From assembly GCA_012295275.1 (NCBI GenBank), contig CM022665.1:22703502-22767501 (forward strand): DNA of 64,000 bases. The letters are read 5' to 3'. The stretch is from Chrysomallon squamiferum. Taxonomy: Eukaryota > Mollusca > Gastropoda > Neomphalida > Peltospiridae. This document shows positions 1 to 15,400 of the stretch, piece by piece (the first letter of the stretch is position 1; each line of letters starts with the position of its first letter). The notes under the pieces were generated by a model. It had not been told where the DNA came from and did not search any database. It saw nothing but the letters and a program-made list of their open reading frames with translations. The position numbers and the translations under genes are program-made.

Positions 1-68
1 GTTTTCTCAGAACTTTCTAAAAGAGCCCGCAACAGATTATGTCCGTGATCCATGAAGTCTTGCATTTG
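1..68 (-). CDS. SYNE1: Nesprin exon 75: start of the next type A repeat, cut by the window edge
   Basis: 68 nt seen, phase 0 start: [20 protein letters not shown] then EK. Acceptor TTTGATTCAG. Position in the A-C-B order predicts a type A repeat. Confidence 0.88.
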
Positions 69-1825
69 CTGAATCAAATAGAAAATAAAAAATAACAAAA
101 CTGAGGATATTAAGGATATTTTGGATTTTTGAAAAATCTAGTCACCTGACTTTTTCTTTATTTAATTTTTGGGTTTTTAATTTGTTTTTACTATTCATAT
201 AATCTGATAATGAAAATGAGAAATGTTGTAATACTGAATAATTTACATCACTATGGATTTTTAAAAATATTTTAATTTTCTGTAATTTTTATGCCAGCAA
301 TTAACAAACACTTTTCTAACTTAAACAAATAATAAATCTATTTTTTCCTTTTTGAATGTTTAATATTCATAGTGGTTTTTTTTTTTTCTTTCTTTCCTTC
401 TTTGATTTTTAACAGGATTAAAACAAATAGTAATTTGTTAAATTTAATATTATGTTAGGGAACTGTAGTTATTTCATAATTTGTGCAAGGTACATAGTGC
501 TATAACAATTCACCTAAAAACAATAAACAAACAAAAACAACAACAAATTAAACAACACAACCAGATAATAAAACCAATAATTAACTGAAACTGGGAAAAG
601 TGATGCATAATAAGGAAATCCAAGCTTTGAAATAAGTTTTTATTGACATAATTATTTCATAATCAACTGTAAAGGCTTCAGTCTTTTTCTCTGTATTATT
701 TAAGATATTTATTTTATCAATGCTATAGTTCAGTTTAATAATATAGTTAATTATAGTCAAGAAATCTGTAAGATAATTAATAATAGTTTAATATTACAAA
801 ATATACTTTAAAATGCTCATTGCAAGTGCTTGGGTGAATAGACTGATAGTTGATTGGTATTTTTAATGTCTATTTAGGCTTTATTAAAAATACAAGGGGG
901 CGGGGTTGAAAAAATGTATACTAATTCATATTTAAAGCATTAAGTCCTTGATCTTGAAGTGCATAATTTAATTCACTCAGTGCATATTCTTACCACTTCT
1001 ATAGGTCTCTGAAATATTAGTTATTACCAAAGTTGAATTTTTTTCATGAACAACACAGATTAATTCTTTAATTTATAATGTTTTTAACCACACTTTTAAC
1101 AACTATTAATGTCACTTTGCTGATTCTTCTTTACTAAGAATGAATCCAAAGCAAATTTTAATAAGATAATCATAACCAGAATTAGGAGAATAACTTGAAT
1201 AATATAACAGGAATGCTAAAAAAAAAGACTGAAGATTAATAAAAACTACTAATTTCATTTTGCTGCTGATCAGTTCATTCTTCTAATGAATTTCAAAACA
1301 AAATTTAGTAATATAAATATAAATTAAAAAATAATGATCAGTATCGTAAGAACAGTATATAATATACAAAAGAAAAACAAGAACATCAATTTGCCTGCAG
1401 TGGGCTTAACTTTTCAGTGTATCTACTACATTTTTGTAAAAAGAGAAAATAGACTTACATCCAGATGATCAAGCTTGGTTCCAATGCTGTCCTTAGAGCC
1501 ACGATCATCCTCTGCTTCCTGCAGCTTACGTTTCATTTCCACTAGCCAGTCTCCAAACTGTGACTTCTTCTGTTTGTATGATGCATGATTTTTGTATGAT
1601 GCTTCTAGACTACTGACTAGGTCCTAAAAATGAATTTAAGAAGATTAATAACAATGTGATGATGAAAACAACAACAACAGTCTGAAGACATAAATTGTTA
1701 ATATGTATTTCTGTTAACTTTAATGTAATACTGCATTAGTACATCATTATAAAAATAATAATATTTATAGGGTTTTTTCTAAAGTATTTTCAGTTCTTAT
1801 CAACAATTTTTATTTATTATTAAAG

Positions 1826-1857
<32 letters not shown>

Positions 1858-2385
1858 CTTTTTTTTACAGTGATGTGTTTACCATGAAGATAAACTTAAA
1901 ATAATGAAAATAATTTCAATTGTTAACATATCATGATTTTTTATTTATTTAGAAAAGAAAGGAAAATTAGAGGGTTACTTTTGATAGAGCAATGACTGCT
2001 TGATAGCGTGTTGTTATCTGTGTTATGGAATGTGAGATTCTTGCATCAGCATTTGTCTCAAGAAGAGCATGTCCCTTTTCACTGACAATGTCTAATGATG
2101 ACTGGTGTGCCAATATGTCATCCAGATGTCGCTGGACATGAAAAAATAAAATATATAAATGAAAAAATCAAAATAACAATAATAAAAACAATAATGAAAA
2201 ATTTATAATTTGAAGGAAAGAAACCTAAACACACATCCAAAAATCAGTTAAACCTTTAAAACATAACCATGTAGTTATTACTTTTTAAACTGAGCTGAAT
2301 ATAACTTCATAAATTGTGCTAAGAAATAATGTGATAATTATCTGTTCATAATAATACTTCACATAATCATCTTTATTATTATTAT

Positions 2386-2417
<32 letters not shown>

Positions 2418-5400
2418 ATAATTTAAATAAACAAACCATAAAGAAATACTCTACTGAAGATTAAAATTGTAACAATGACATAAATGCTTGTATGTTTAGT
2501 GTCAAAATATTACTAATTCATACTTGGTACTGTTCCCACTGGTACTTTTTCTCTTCCACTGTGGCTTTCTGATCAGAGTCTGATCTCATGAGATTTTCAG
2601 TGTCTTTGAGCCACTGGTTAAAGTTATGGAAGCTTTCTTCAAATTCTTCCCACTTAGACAGACAGATTTCCAGGTCTGATTGAGCCTGTACCAGCTGTCC
2701 TCGGAACTCGTCAAAATCTTTATGCATTGTCTGAAGTTCATGACGAATCTTTGTCTGTCCCTTAGGGGAAGTGCTTGGTAAAGTAGCTTCTCCTGACTTT
2801 GTTGCTAGAGAAAGTCTCTGAGTTCCTTCAGTCAAATTTTGAATCAGTGCCTAAAATGAAAGTTCAATTATCATTATCATAATATTATAAAATTCTATTA
2901 AATATAATATTTTTTTTATTATTTTTTTATTTATTTATAGTATCAAAAAGAAAATATAAAAGCAAATATACTAATAATGGAACATAATATAAATTACAAA
3001 ATGTTAAAACTTTGTTCTAAAATTTCTGCAACATTTTAGCATATTTAAGTCTATTTATGTGCTGAATGTAATCTATGAAAAATGATTTATTCAAGTAACA
3101 ATGACTTAAATACACTTAAAGTTTCTTTTTAAAAATAATACTATAATTATACCATGAAACAGCATGATAAAAAAGCAACTTTTACTTTACTTTATAAAAA
3201 GAAAACAATATAGTATCAAATGAACTGCTTCAAAACAAATATACAAATCATCTCTAAATAGCTTTAAGATTAAAAAGCATTTTTTAAAAAATCACTGAAC
3301 ATCAGAGACAGGAAGAGCATCCTTTGAGTCAACAGAGACTATCAGTTTGACCAACATAACATTATTTCTAACAATTTTCTCTGACACACTGCAAACCAAG
3401 TAACAACCTCTAACCACAAAGTCAAACTGTGACATAACATTAAACAATTATAGCTGGTCTTTTGACTATCTCTCAGCAAATGCACTGAAGTGAACTGATG
3501 TTGATAAATAAATAAAAAAATAATGATCTGGAATAACAATAATCCTAATCTCAGACTACTTAGCACATTGTATAACAACTGGGCAGGTAAAGGGGAGAAG
3601 TCCACATATATACTGCAGACTATATTAATGTAAATATTTAAGAATGTGAGTATTTTTGTGAAAGAAATGAAGGTATTTAGTTAATTTGACTTAATTTACA
3701 TTTTAATTTTGAAAGTCTTTTTTCCTGTCAATTAATATATTATAAAATTTAAAGCCTTTCCTTGAATGTTGTTTTATTTTAAAAATGAACTAAAATATAC
3801 ATCTGAAGATACGAAGTATAAAATAATCAAAAGTGCAACAGTATGTATGAACCTTTCATCATGTTTTCTTTCATTTTGTTTCTATGAAAATATTAAGAAT
3901 TTCTTATCAACTTATTTTTTTTTTTTAATTGACTGTCATCTATATTATGGTCTACCTCTTGATGTAGTAAAATAAGATACAGAACTAAACAGTAACCATC
4001 CAAACAAATATATGGATAAAAAATCACATGACTACAGATTTAGAATTATCAACAGTTCACAGGATTAAAGCACTGATAATCAGGTAGTTCTGGTCTTGGA
4101 TTACAGTGTTATGTAACCTTTGAAGTAGACTTCATTGTGATTTTTATTGGTGGAACACCCAAATATACAAAAAAAAAAATAATAATAATAATAATAAAAT
4201 AAAATAATCAAATGTAAATAAATAAATTAGACTTATAAAAGACTAAAGATATAACACCCTCTCCAAAAGTAAAAATTAGTTATTTTCAATTAATACTTTT
4301 CAATTAAATTACAAGCCATTATAGAATTGAATTGATTTTATTAATCTAAATGAAACTAAAATATAGAAATACATAAATAAATGGAATTCAAACTGTTTAA
4401 ACAAACTTTTTTAACTGCAATAAAATAAAATGAAATAAAATATTTTACCTGCACTCTCTCGATTTTGCTCTCAATGGCAGATTTTTCACCATATGTGTCG
4501 GAGCAGGTTGCTAATTTTTCAATGGCTGTACGTAACCAAGTAATGAACTGATTACAGTTGTCCAGGAAATCTTGATGGTTAGCAACATACTGTTCATTCT
4601 TGGCAAGAAGTTCCTAACAGAAAGAAAAATAATGTCAAATAAAAAAAAAAAAATCAATACAAATTAATAACTGAATTTAACAAAAAAAAAAAAAAAAAAA
4701 AAATTAATTAACTAGTAAAATATGAAAATAAATAAATAAACAAATACCTGCTACATACTATCACAAAAAGATTACTTGACAAATATGTATTTATTATTAT
4801 AAGAATGAAGGTTTCTAAGATTAATATTAAAAGTTTCTATTAATTTTGTTTTTTCACAAAAGTGTAAATTCACAACGTAGAAATGATAATAAACTACATA
4901 TGTACTTTAGCTTGTTCTTTGAGTGTGTGGTATCTTGCAGCTATCTGTGATGTGTCAGTGGTGGTGTGACTTGCTGGACTTTTCTCTGCAAGCTGGTGAG
5001 CTTTTTCTGTCATAGACTCAACCATCTGCTCATAGGAGACAATGTCCTGGTACAAAACCTGCAAAATAAATAAATAAATAAAATTAATAATGATTACAAC
5101 ATCAGTTAAAACAGTAAAGCCTATATCTGTTATTAAACCTGCTAATAGATCATTCCTACGAAAAGTTAAAAATTGGATAATGAAACTAGAAAATTCACAT
5201 ACTAGGGTTTTTCATTCTGGATAAATAATGCAAAATTTGGGTTAGTTTTAAATAATATACTAGTAGATGCTAAGTACTTCAAAAACAAACAACTAAAAAT
5301 AATATTTTAAAAACAGAATATATTAAAACTAAAAAAAAATTATAAACCTTAATTCTCTGCAGTTCTCCTTTTTTCTCACTGATATCTGCTTTGGGAGATG

Positions 5401-6391
5401 TTTCCTTCAGTTTCTTCTCCATTTCTTTCAGCCATTTTTGAACATTGGAGTGGCTGTCACTGAATTCAGTCCATTGTAAAAGACAAGATTCCAGCAGAAC
5501 CTTGGTGTCTGTCACCTCTGAAATGAGCTCATCCCAGTCATTTTGTAACTGTTGTAGTTCCTCACGAATCATCTCACGACCAGTTACTGAGGAATTGGTC
5601 ATTGTCTTCTCACCCCAAGTATTAGCAGTGTGGATCAGAACCTGACCCTCTTCTTTCATAACATTGAATTCCTATTTACAATATAATAATGAAGTTTTGA
5701 AAATAAGTGAGACAATTATTTCAAAGACTAACTTATAATAATATTCATAATTCTTTCTTCTTTTTTTATATGATTAAGTAATAGCATTATTAATCATGAA
5801 TAAATATAAATGCTTTTTCATTCTTCTAAATCAAATCTTGTGAAACATTTTTAGAATATAATGTCAACATAATATTACATTAAATATGGCTTAAAATGTT
5901 GTAATAGTTTGACAATTATTCATGCATGTCAGAAAATTAAATTTATATATATATATAAAGTTTCTTTATTCTTGAAATGTAAAGGGTAACATTATTCAAG
6001 AAAATGGGAATTTAGTTAAATTTTATCCACTTAATTATAAAACAATAAATAAATAAAATCTGGTAATTAAGGTGCATTAAAGACTAATTTTCTGTGGTAA
6101 TTAAAGTGGTTTTACCTGTAACTTTTCAAGCTGTGTCTGTATGGTGTAACGGTCACCTGATGTGTCAGTACAGACAGACAGCTTGTCACGAGTGGCCTGA
6201 AGCCAGGATACTGCATCATTGTACACCTCACTGTACTGCTGATGATCCTGGCAGTGCTGTTCATAACGCTTCATCAAATCCTAAATAACATAAACTCATA
6301 GGTAAGTAAAAAATAAAAAAATAAAAATTAAATAATAATAAAAAACAAACCAAAAAATAATACTTAAAGAAATTAAAAAAAGAAACTAAAA

Positions 6392-6422
<31 letters not shown>

Positions 6423-9400
6423 GTAAAAAGGTTTTATTAATTTTAAATACCAATCCAAATACAAATTAAAATATAATAAATTTATTGATATTACTCATAA
6501 TTTAAATTAAACTATATTAATATTATTAAACAACTTAAAAAAAAAAAAAAAATGCTTCTTTTATTTATTTATCTTCTGAAAACCAATTAGAAACTGACCT
6601 TGGATAAGGTAATCAGTGTGGTGTATCGAGAGCCCATCTGTGTGAGCTGGGTAGACACTCGGCTGTCTTTAGATGACTGCATTAATATTTGTGCCTGTTC
6701 AGCCAAATTGTCAAATGCTGTCTGCTGGGCTATTATTTCTTCATGTACACTCTGAAATGAATTTTTTAAACATTAATGTAAATAAATTAAACAAGAAAGA
6801 TGTAAAGGCATTATATAATTATGAAACGCTTACAGTTGCAAATAATCTGTTATATAAGCTTGTACAAATATAATTATTATGCTTTATTTTCTAATGTTTT
6901 TTCAAAAACACAAATAAAAAAAAATGGTACAGAATTTAATTTCAATAAAACACTCTTGTTTATTTATTAATACCTTTTGTTTCTCTAGTTGAACTGTCTT
7001 GTCTTCTAGAGTTGACTTTAGTTCAGAATCTGCTTTCATGTTGGCTTCCATGTCTTTTATCCAGTGACTTAGTTCCTCATAGTACACTTCATATCTCTGC
7101 CATTGCTCATGCAATTTTTCTACACATAATTAAATACAATTTTCATCAGTTCACTGTAATTTTTTAAAAGTTAAAAATTAATGTATATACAATTTAGTAA
7201 AATGTTGTGGTCTATTTAATGCTATATATTTTATTTTCAACTCCTATGAAATTTAGTATTAATGAAAAGTATAAATTAAATGTAAGAAACAGGTGTTGTT
7301 CAATACATCTGTGATATTTAAAAGTAGAAAATTTATAAAAAAATTAAAAAAGGTTTATTATACACAAACTTATTTCAAACTTATTTGGGGAAAAAAGGTG
7401 CTTAAAATAGTAACTACAATATCCAGCAACTTACCTAGTGTTCTGATCAAGTCAGAAAGGTTTGCTTCAAACCCAACAAAGTCATTTTCTAGCATGATAA
7501 GTTCCTCTTTTATCAGTTCTTGACCATGACTTGATGTCTGTGGAAGAATGCTCTGTCCTTTACTTTTAGCTGTTTCCATTTTCTGTCTGCCTGTGTCCAC
7601 AGTGTTAACAATTTCCTGAAAATTAAAAAATAACAATTTAAAAAATTCCAATTACATTAATATTATATGTTCTATAATAAGTATCAAATATGTTTTTTAA
7701 AAAATGGCTGGGATATTTATATTTTCAATATTAATTATAACAAATGAACTTCCTATATTAATTATCTCACCTGTACTTTGTTCTGCAGAGCCTCAATGGC
7801 ATGTCTGTCGCCACGGATATCACTGCACAGACTGAGTCTGTTGACAGCAGCTGTCAGCCAGTCTGTCATGTCCACATAACTGTCACGATACAGCTGATGA
7901 CTTCTTAGATTTGTGTCACATCTTTGAAGCAAATCCTGTGATAGTAAACAATGTAAATAAATAGAAAAAAATTACAGATGATGAATTAAATAAATTTGTA
8001 GCTGAAAAATAAATGATAAAACTGAAGGTAAACAGAAAATCAGTTGGAAAAAATTAAATGATTCTTTCATCTTTTTGTTTCATTTAAAAAAAGGCCTTTT
8101 AGTTATAATTATTATTTTAAATAATGTCAATAAATTAAAAAAACAATGATAGCATGTAAAACTTAATTTATTGAGAAAAAAAAAAAAGAATTGAGATAAT
8201 TTATTTTAAAAATTGAAACACAATGAAATAATGAAATTTTCAAGACAAAGATCTTTACTTTTGTTTTAGTTCCAAGCTTGTCAAATCTTGATACAATTTC
8301 TTTAATCTGGTTGCTTAAACTCATGTCCTTGCTGGTTTGTCTCAATTTCTCAGCCTTGTCATTCATACTGTCTATTGTACTCTGCTGAGAATTGATGTTT
8401 AACTGCAGTACCTGTTTAAAAACATTTACCATTAATATAATAGAACCTATTTTTGTTAAATGAGAATGAAATCAGCACTTAAAACCAATGAATTGAATTA
8501 ATATTTGTTTAAGGACACATACAGATATTAACATTTATAGATGTAATATTATCCATTTGAAAATAATGAAATCTGCTGCTTTTCTGTGAGATTATAATCA
8601 TTTAAGGGTGTGTGAGTTAACAAGTTACGTATATTAAACTGTCAGTTGGGTTCAAAGCATCTTCATATTTCATGTAATACCATAATAAACTGTTGTCATG
8701 TATATGTTGTGGTTCTCACATGTACTTGATAATTTGTTAATTGTCTCATGTTTAGTAAATTTGTATTTAATGTTTCCTGTTCTCTGTCATTTTTGGATCA
8801 AAAATTGATCTTATGACCCATTATACCTTAGGTTATACTGTAACCACTGAGCTATAGATTCTTTATGGTCTTTTCATAGAAGTTAACCTAATACCATGAC
8901 ATTTACCTTGATCCTATCAAGCTGTAGTTTCTTTTCTTGCAATGTATTCTGTAACTGGGATTCAGTTTCTATTTGTGTCTCAAGATCTTGCAGCCAGCAC
9001 TGTAGCTGCTGTACACTGTCATCATACACAGTCCACTGTGCTAGACATCCGTCCAGCTTCATCTTCACCTCATTCAAGTCTCCAGACAGACTGTCATACT
9101 CTTGTTGTAGTGCCTGCATCTCACGACGCATGTTGTCACGTCCACTGACTGATGTATTGGGTAGAACAACCTGCAGGTTGTCCAGAGCTATCTGTAACAT
9201 GTGTAAACCTTCTTCCTTCTCAGACATCAGTTCCTGAAGAGAATAGATCAAATGAATGAAACGATATTACCAATTTCAGAATTATTATTTTTAGATCATT
9301 GTCATTTGTGATTATTTGAGATGTTCACAAATTTCAGAAATCCAGTAACAATATAAGTTTATTATAGTTGTTTAAATTTATATACCCTTCTAGCATTTGG

Positions 9401-12400
9401 TTCAGCCTCTGAATATTGTTATTCATACATATCTTTATTATTTCACTTAAGCCCTCCCCTCAACAACAACAACCACACATAAAACCTTAATGTCCAAAAA
9501 TGCACCAATCTGTATTAATCTATAGAATATTTAATGATTTTTAATTAATTTTTTAAGATAATCTTTCACTGAATATTAATTTTCTGAAATCAGGTAAACT
9601 ACTATTTATTATCAGTTACAATGTAACACTTTTTCATCATCAAAGTACCTGTACTCTCTGAAGTCTTCCCTGTATCACATTCTTGTCTCCACTGACATCC
9701 ATTATTCCAGACACCTTCTCCTTCATGTCTCCCAGCCAAGACTTGCACTGATCAAATGATGTTATGTATGCTTCATGATCAAGTACATACTGTTCCCAGC
9801 GTCGACACAGTTCCTGAAATATTATTCCAGCAACTATTTAAAATATCTGTACTTAAAGTAACAAAAAAACAGCATTTTTTCCATATAACCTAAACAGAGA
9901 TGTCAAAAGGATAGTATTTTTTCCACATAAACTGACAGACATATGAAAAGAAGAGCATCTTTTCCATCAAAATCAATAAATATGAAAAGAATACATACAA
10001 ATAATTTTTGTAAATAAATATTTTAGTGAGTAACTGAAATTTGAGCTAATTTTATACATATATTTTTTAATAATAATTTCTGCAGCAATTAAAAATGTCT
10101 GAAAAGATAAATTAAGTAAATGTTACCTTGATGTTAACATTGATCATTTGGTATTTGGTTGAGAGCTGAGAAACTTGACTGACAACTCGCGTGTCTGTGC
10201 TTAGCTGCACCAAGTCTTGAGCTGCATCACTCAGTGAGTCTAGATCACCTTGGTGACTACTGATATCTTTGTGGAGAGCCTGAAATAATATATGATTTTA
10301 TAATATTAAACAGAGTGTGAAAAATAAAATAAAAAATAGATTTAAAACAAAAATAATATAAAAAATAAAAATAAAATATTAAAAAATAAGAAAAAATCTG
10401 CTTTCAAATAGTTATTATTTAAAATTTAAGATTTAAGCAATTAATTTGTTAAACCTATTACTTGTTGTTTAGTGCAGTCACCTGTTATGAACAGTATTTT
10501 TCAAATGGAAACAAAAATAAGCATTGCAATTAGGTTTTGACAAAATATTTTCATGTCTTCTGAATAATATAAATAATAACTAATTAGTAAATAAATAAAT
10601 AAACAAACAAACAAACAAACAAACAAACAAACAAACAAACAAACAAACAAACAAACAAACACAGATATGAATAAATAAATAAAAATAAACAAATATATAT
10701 GAACCTTCAGTCTCTCCAGTTGTTGTTGTTTCTCTTGTAAGGTAGATTTCAAGTCTGTGTTGCGGATTTTGTTTTCCGATTCTTTCAGCCAGTCTGCACA
10801 CTTTTCTTGCCATGTTTCAAATTGTTTCCACTGAACCATACAGCTCTCCAAGTCACTCTTTGTCTGTGTAGTAATAAATAAAACATTTAGTAAATAATTC
10901 AGTCTGTAATCAGAATTAATTATGAAAATTAATACATCAGTTTTAATGTTTATAATAATTAAATAGAAAAGCAGAAAGAATTTAATTAAAAAATAATCTA
11001 CTATGATTAATTAATGTGTAGAATGTCTAAGAATATTAAATGCAGTACATAAACACATAATATATATGTACATATCTAATGTAAAAATTAAAAAGAAAAA
11101 ATTTCGAATTATATTATATTGTATTGGTGAATAAATTTTTTCACACAAATCTATACCATCAGTTTTAATTAATATATTAGAGGAGTTTATAAAAGAAGAA
11201 CATTTTTTATCTGAAACCAAAATGTAAAAATAATAATTATAAAAATTTTAACTTTTTTAGAATTAAAAAAGCTTTTAATTTAATAAAGCCATTACAAGTA
11301 TCTCTCTAACTCATCTTTTTGGACACTTATTTACCTTGGCCAGTGCTGTAATGAATGCCTCCCAATCAGCCTGCAAGGCCTCTGTTTCACGAATTATCAC
11401 TTCTTTACCTTGTGGTGCAGTGTATGGCAATACTTTCTCAGCCAGTGCAACAACATTCTTAACTTTAGGCTCTCCTTCCATCCTTGTAGCAAGTATGTCC
11501 TAAATGAATAAAAATAACATGTATAAAATAAATTGGAATTCACACCATTTTTTAAAAGTTTGTATATAAAATGTAAAATAAATAAAAAATTGTTTTCATA
11601 TTTACAAAACATTTTATCTATAATAAAATTTATAATTCAGATTCTACACCATCCAGATAAATATTTATTATTATAGCATTCCAAACTGCAAGAGAGAGGC
11701 CAGCCAACACCTTTCAACAAAGCTTGTGAAGGGAACATGACATAACATTATTTGACAGCTAAGAAAAGCATTATTAGAATTTCCTTGATCATAGTTATCA
11801 CATAATAGGAAATGAGAAGGTAAATGAAAAGCTAGTCCTTACCTCACCGCATTATAAGCAATTACATCAACAAGGTGTTAAGATGTATGTTAATAATATA
11901 ATAATGTTCGTTTTAACAATAAGGATATAATCCAGTTTATCATAGCATTTGCTTCAGTACTTTTTTATAATATGATTCAAGGAAGATTTGTGTCTGCAAC
12001 CTTAACAATAAAATACACACACACAAAAAAATGAAATAATAATAAAACAACAAATAATAATAATATAATAAAATGAAATAAAATAAAATAAAATAAATAA
12101 ATAAAAACCAAACAACAATATACATTTTATTTGAAAAGAAATACATAGATTAAAGGTATATAAATATAATTAAATCAATAAAAAAATTAAAAATTTAGTG
12201 TACCAAATCCCTGACAAATATATTTTATTATTTGTGAGCAATATATACTACAGTTTTAACTACACTTAAAACTGTTTTTATCCACAAATAAATATAAAAA
12301 TTAATTGTCTTAAATTAGACTGATTTCATCATAATAAATCCCTACTTAAAATACCAGATTTCTTAAAACTGTCAGCAAAATTCTTTTATCAAATCATATT

Positions 12401-15400
12401 CTAATTACATTTTAAATTTATCAAACTAATTCTGCAGATGGATATCTACAAATATTTAATTTCTATATTCTGTAAAACATTATTGACTTTGTTTAATTTA
12501 ACTAAAGTTGTAATTCAAAGACATTATGTTCAATATTATTTAAACTGAAACCCCATTTTCATCAAACAAAATATTAAGTTTAATCTAACACAGACCATCA
12601 CCACTTTGCTAACTACATAAATATCATTAGCATTGTTTTTCCTCCTTTTCTTTTTCTCAATTATTTGTTTTAAGGATAAATTTATAGAAAAAATTAAATC
12701 CACATAAATCAAAATACCAATACAGCTTCATAATACAGATGAAAAATTTAATTATAATTTTTAAATATTTAAATCCAGTCGTTAGTATTTAAAGCAAAAT
12801 CAATATTTTTAATTACTTTGTAAAATAAATGAAAATAAATGAAAAAGTAATAGTAATTTAAATTTTAATTAAATTATTCCAAAACATTCATATTTTACAC
12901 AAATTAGCCAATTAATGCCATGCGGAACACACATAGTAGGCTATAGCCAAACATAAAAAGTAAAGCATGCATATCTGCATTCTACTATGTCTTGAAAACA
13001 TAGTTTGTTTTATGCAGATTAAAAAAAAAAAGTGCAATTTTGCTAAAAATGTCTGATAAAAATATAGAAATGAGCTATGTCAAAAAGGAATAACTATTTT
13101 TTTTTTTTTAAATAAATAAATAAACAACTTTTATTATTTAAATATAAAATATTTATAGAAAGAAACTAAATGTAAATCTGGTTTAAGCATTTGCGTTGCT
13201 TTTTAACTATTGTTACTCAAAAAAAAAAAAAAAAAAATCAATGTCTGTAAACAAAGAAATTCTTTATATGTATATTCAGATTTCCAAAAATGTTAGTTAA
13301 CTGAAGCAAAAATCTAAAAAACTGTAATAATATAAAAAGAACAGAATAAAGAAAAAACATACCTTTTAAAATGTTAATTGTTTAACTGGATGGATAATTT
13401 TTATGACATTCCTTCAAGGTTTAAATATTAGTCTGATGCTGCATTTTTTATATTATTTTACATTTTTGATGAAATATTAAAACAGAAATAAATTTCTGTA
13501 TATTTAAACATTTAGGTATTATAATACTTAAAACTGGATAATAATTATATGTATATTAATAATAAGAGATAATATCAGCAACAAAATGTTTACATGGTGC
13601 AAGACAATGGCAGATAAAAACAATGTTGATCAAGTAACTAAGGCTAATCAATTCAGTAGATACATTTTTTTATAACATTTTTTATTTTGCTAGCTGCTGC
13701 AAATTTTACTGGACTGAAATGATTCAATCTATACCAACCTACATGATTAATACAGACTTGGAATATGTTACACTGTATTTAGCATACATATCATCATTTT
13801 ATTATATAAATATATATATATATATATATATAATTATCAATGTCAGAACCTTAGTTATTATAGTTAGATATGTTTTGTTATTAACAAATTTAAAATTTCT
13901 AGTTTAAAAAATAATGGTATCTGTAATTCTCACACACACACTTTTTTTTTCTTCTGGCATTCATATTTTTGCAAAAATATTTTACATTTCTTTAATTAAC
14001 TGCATACAAAAAGAGTTGGTTAACCATGAAGGAATGTATTCTATCAAAAATTCTAAAACTGGCAATTGCCAAACAAGAGACAAGCAAATTAAAAGACAAT
14101 TACAACAAACATTTAGCACTTACACAACGACGCTGTTCAGAAGAACAAAAATATTTATTACTAAAAGATCTAATTAACAGAACAGAAGAATGAAGGAGAG
14201 TAAGTTCATAGTTTACTTTAAGATCTACAAACATTTTATACTTTTATAAAGAATTCTCTATAATTTTACAATAACCAAAATTCCAAATATAGTTGAGATG
14301 TAGCTAAATATTAAATACAGTATTTAAATATGACATCAACTGAAAATAACTATTTTAAAATTAAAACCAGTAACTAAATCATTAGTTGCAACTATCTAAA
14401 ATAACATGCAATATCATGTCAAGACAGGAATTGCAATATTTGGTTTGATCAGCATTAATATTACATTTCAGTGCATAATTTTAAATATGAAATATCTCAT
14501 TATAATCTTTACATGATTGCTTTAAAAAAGAAAAGAAAAGAAAAACATTATCCAAAACATTATTAAATATAATTGCACTGAAAAAAGAAAAATACTTAAG
14601 TAATAAACTTGCTTTACCCTTAGCTTAAAATAAGAATATTTAAAAATATTACCAGTTCAGTCTAAAAAAAATTCAGACAGTGGAAATTTATATATATAAT
14701 TCCCAAATGGAAGAAAAAAAAAAAAAAAAAAAAACCCACACAAATCAGCCATTTGATTTTTTAGAATAAAATAGACTAAGTATTATCTATAGCTAATTCT
14801 GACATGTAAGTAACTCACACAAACATTAAATACTTCAACTAAATATAATTATTTTCCTGATATAGGGTATTTTCTCAAATATATATACAGATATATGCAT
14901 TCATGTATACACTTGTTTCAATTATGAGTGGTAACAATAATTTTTGTTTAAATTACCTGTATTTTGTCCAGTCTACTCTGAATTGCATGCCTATCACCTG
15001 ACACATCAGAACAGACAGAAAGTTTCTCTCGTATGCTGTTCAGCCATTCTACACAGGCATTATAAGCATCGTTGTACTGCTGGTGGTCTGCGACAAACAC
15101 TTCGTACTGTTGTACACGGTCCTACAACAGTCAAGGAACTAAGTTATTTAGATATTATTTAAAGTGTCTACAAATCAGTCTGTAGAAATCATTAATAAAT
15201 CAGTATATGTATACCTTATCTATATTTGTATTATCTTGTTTAAAAATGTCTATAAGAATATATTATTTGCTTTTATTAGTTTTAATCTAATTTATTTATA
15301 AACTGATATATTTATAAAAATATTTATCTCCGTTTTTTTTCTAATTCATTTATAAAAGAGTATCTAGAAACATTATTTCTGTTCAGTCTAATTCATTTAT

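Noticed and set aside
8896-9237. 113-codon plus-strand ORF
   Set aside because: Exact antisense of exon 62; the minus strand has clear spectrin-repeat homology and splice sites.
10580-10813. ORF with repeated CLFV units
   Set aside because: Translation of the CAAA microsatellite plus an out-of-frame part of exon 59.
11690-11990. Possible extra exon between an acceptor-like site and the donor GAG|GTAAGG at 11842
   Set aside because: All three frames upstream of the donor hit stops before any acceptor, so no internal coding exon fits. The good acceptor ending at 11688 leads to a stop after four codons in the required phase.
13365-13425. Donor-like site AAAAG|GTATGT in intron 57
   Set aside because: The bases upstream contain stops in every frame and no spectrin similarity.
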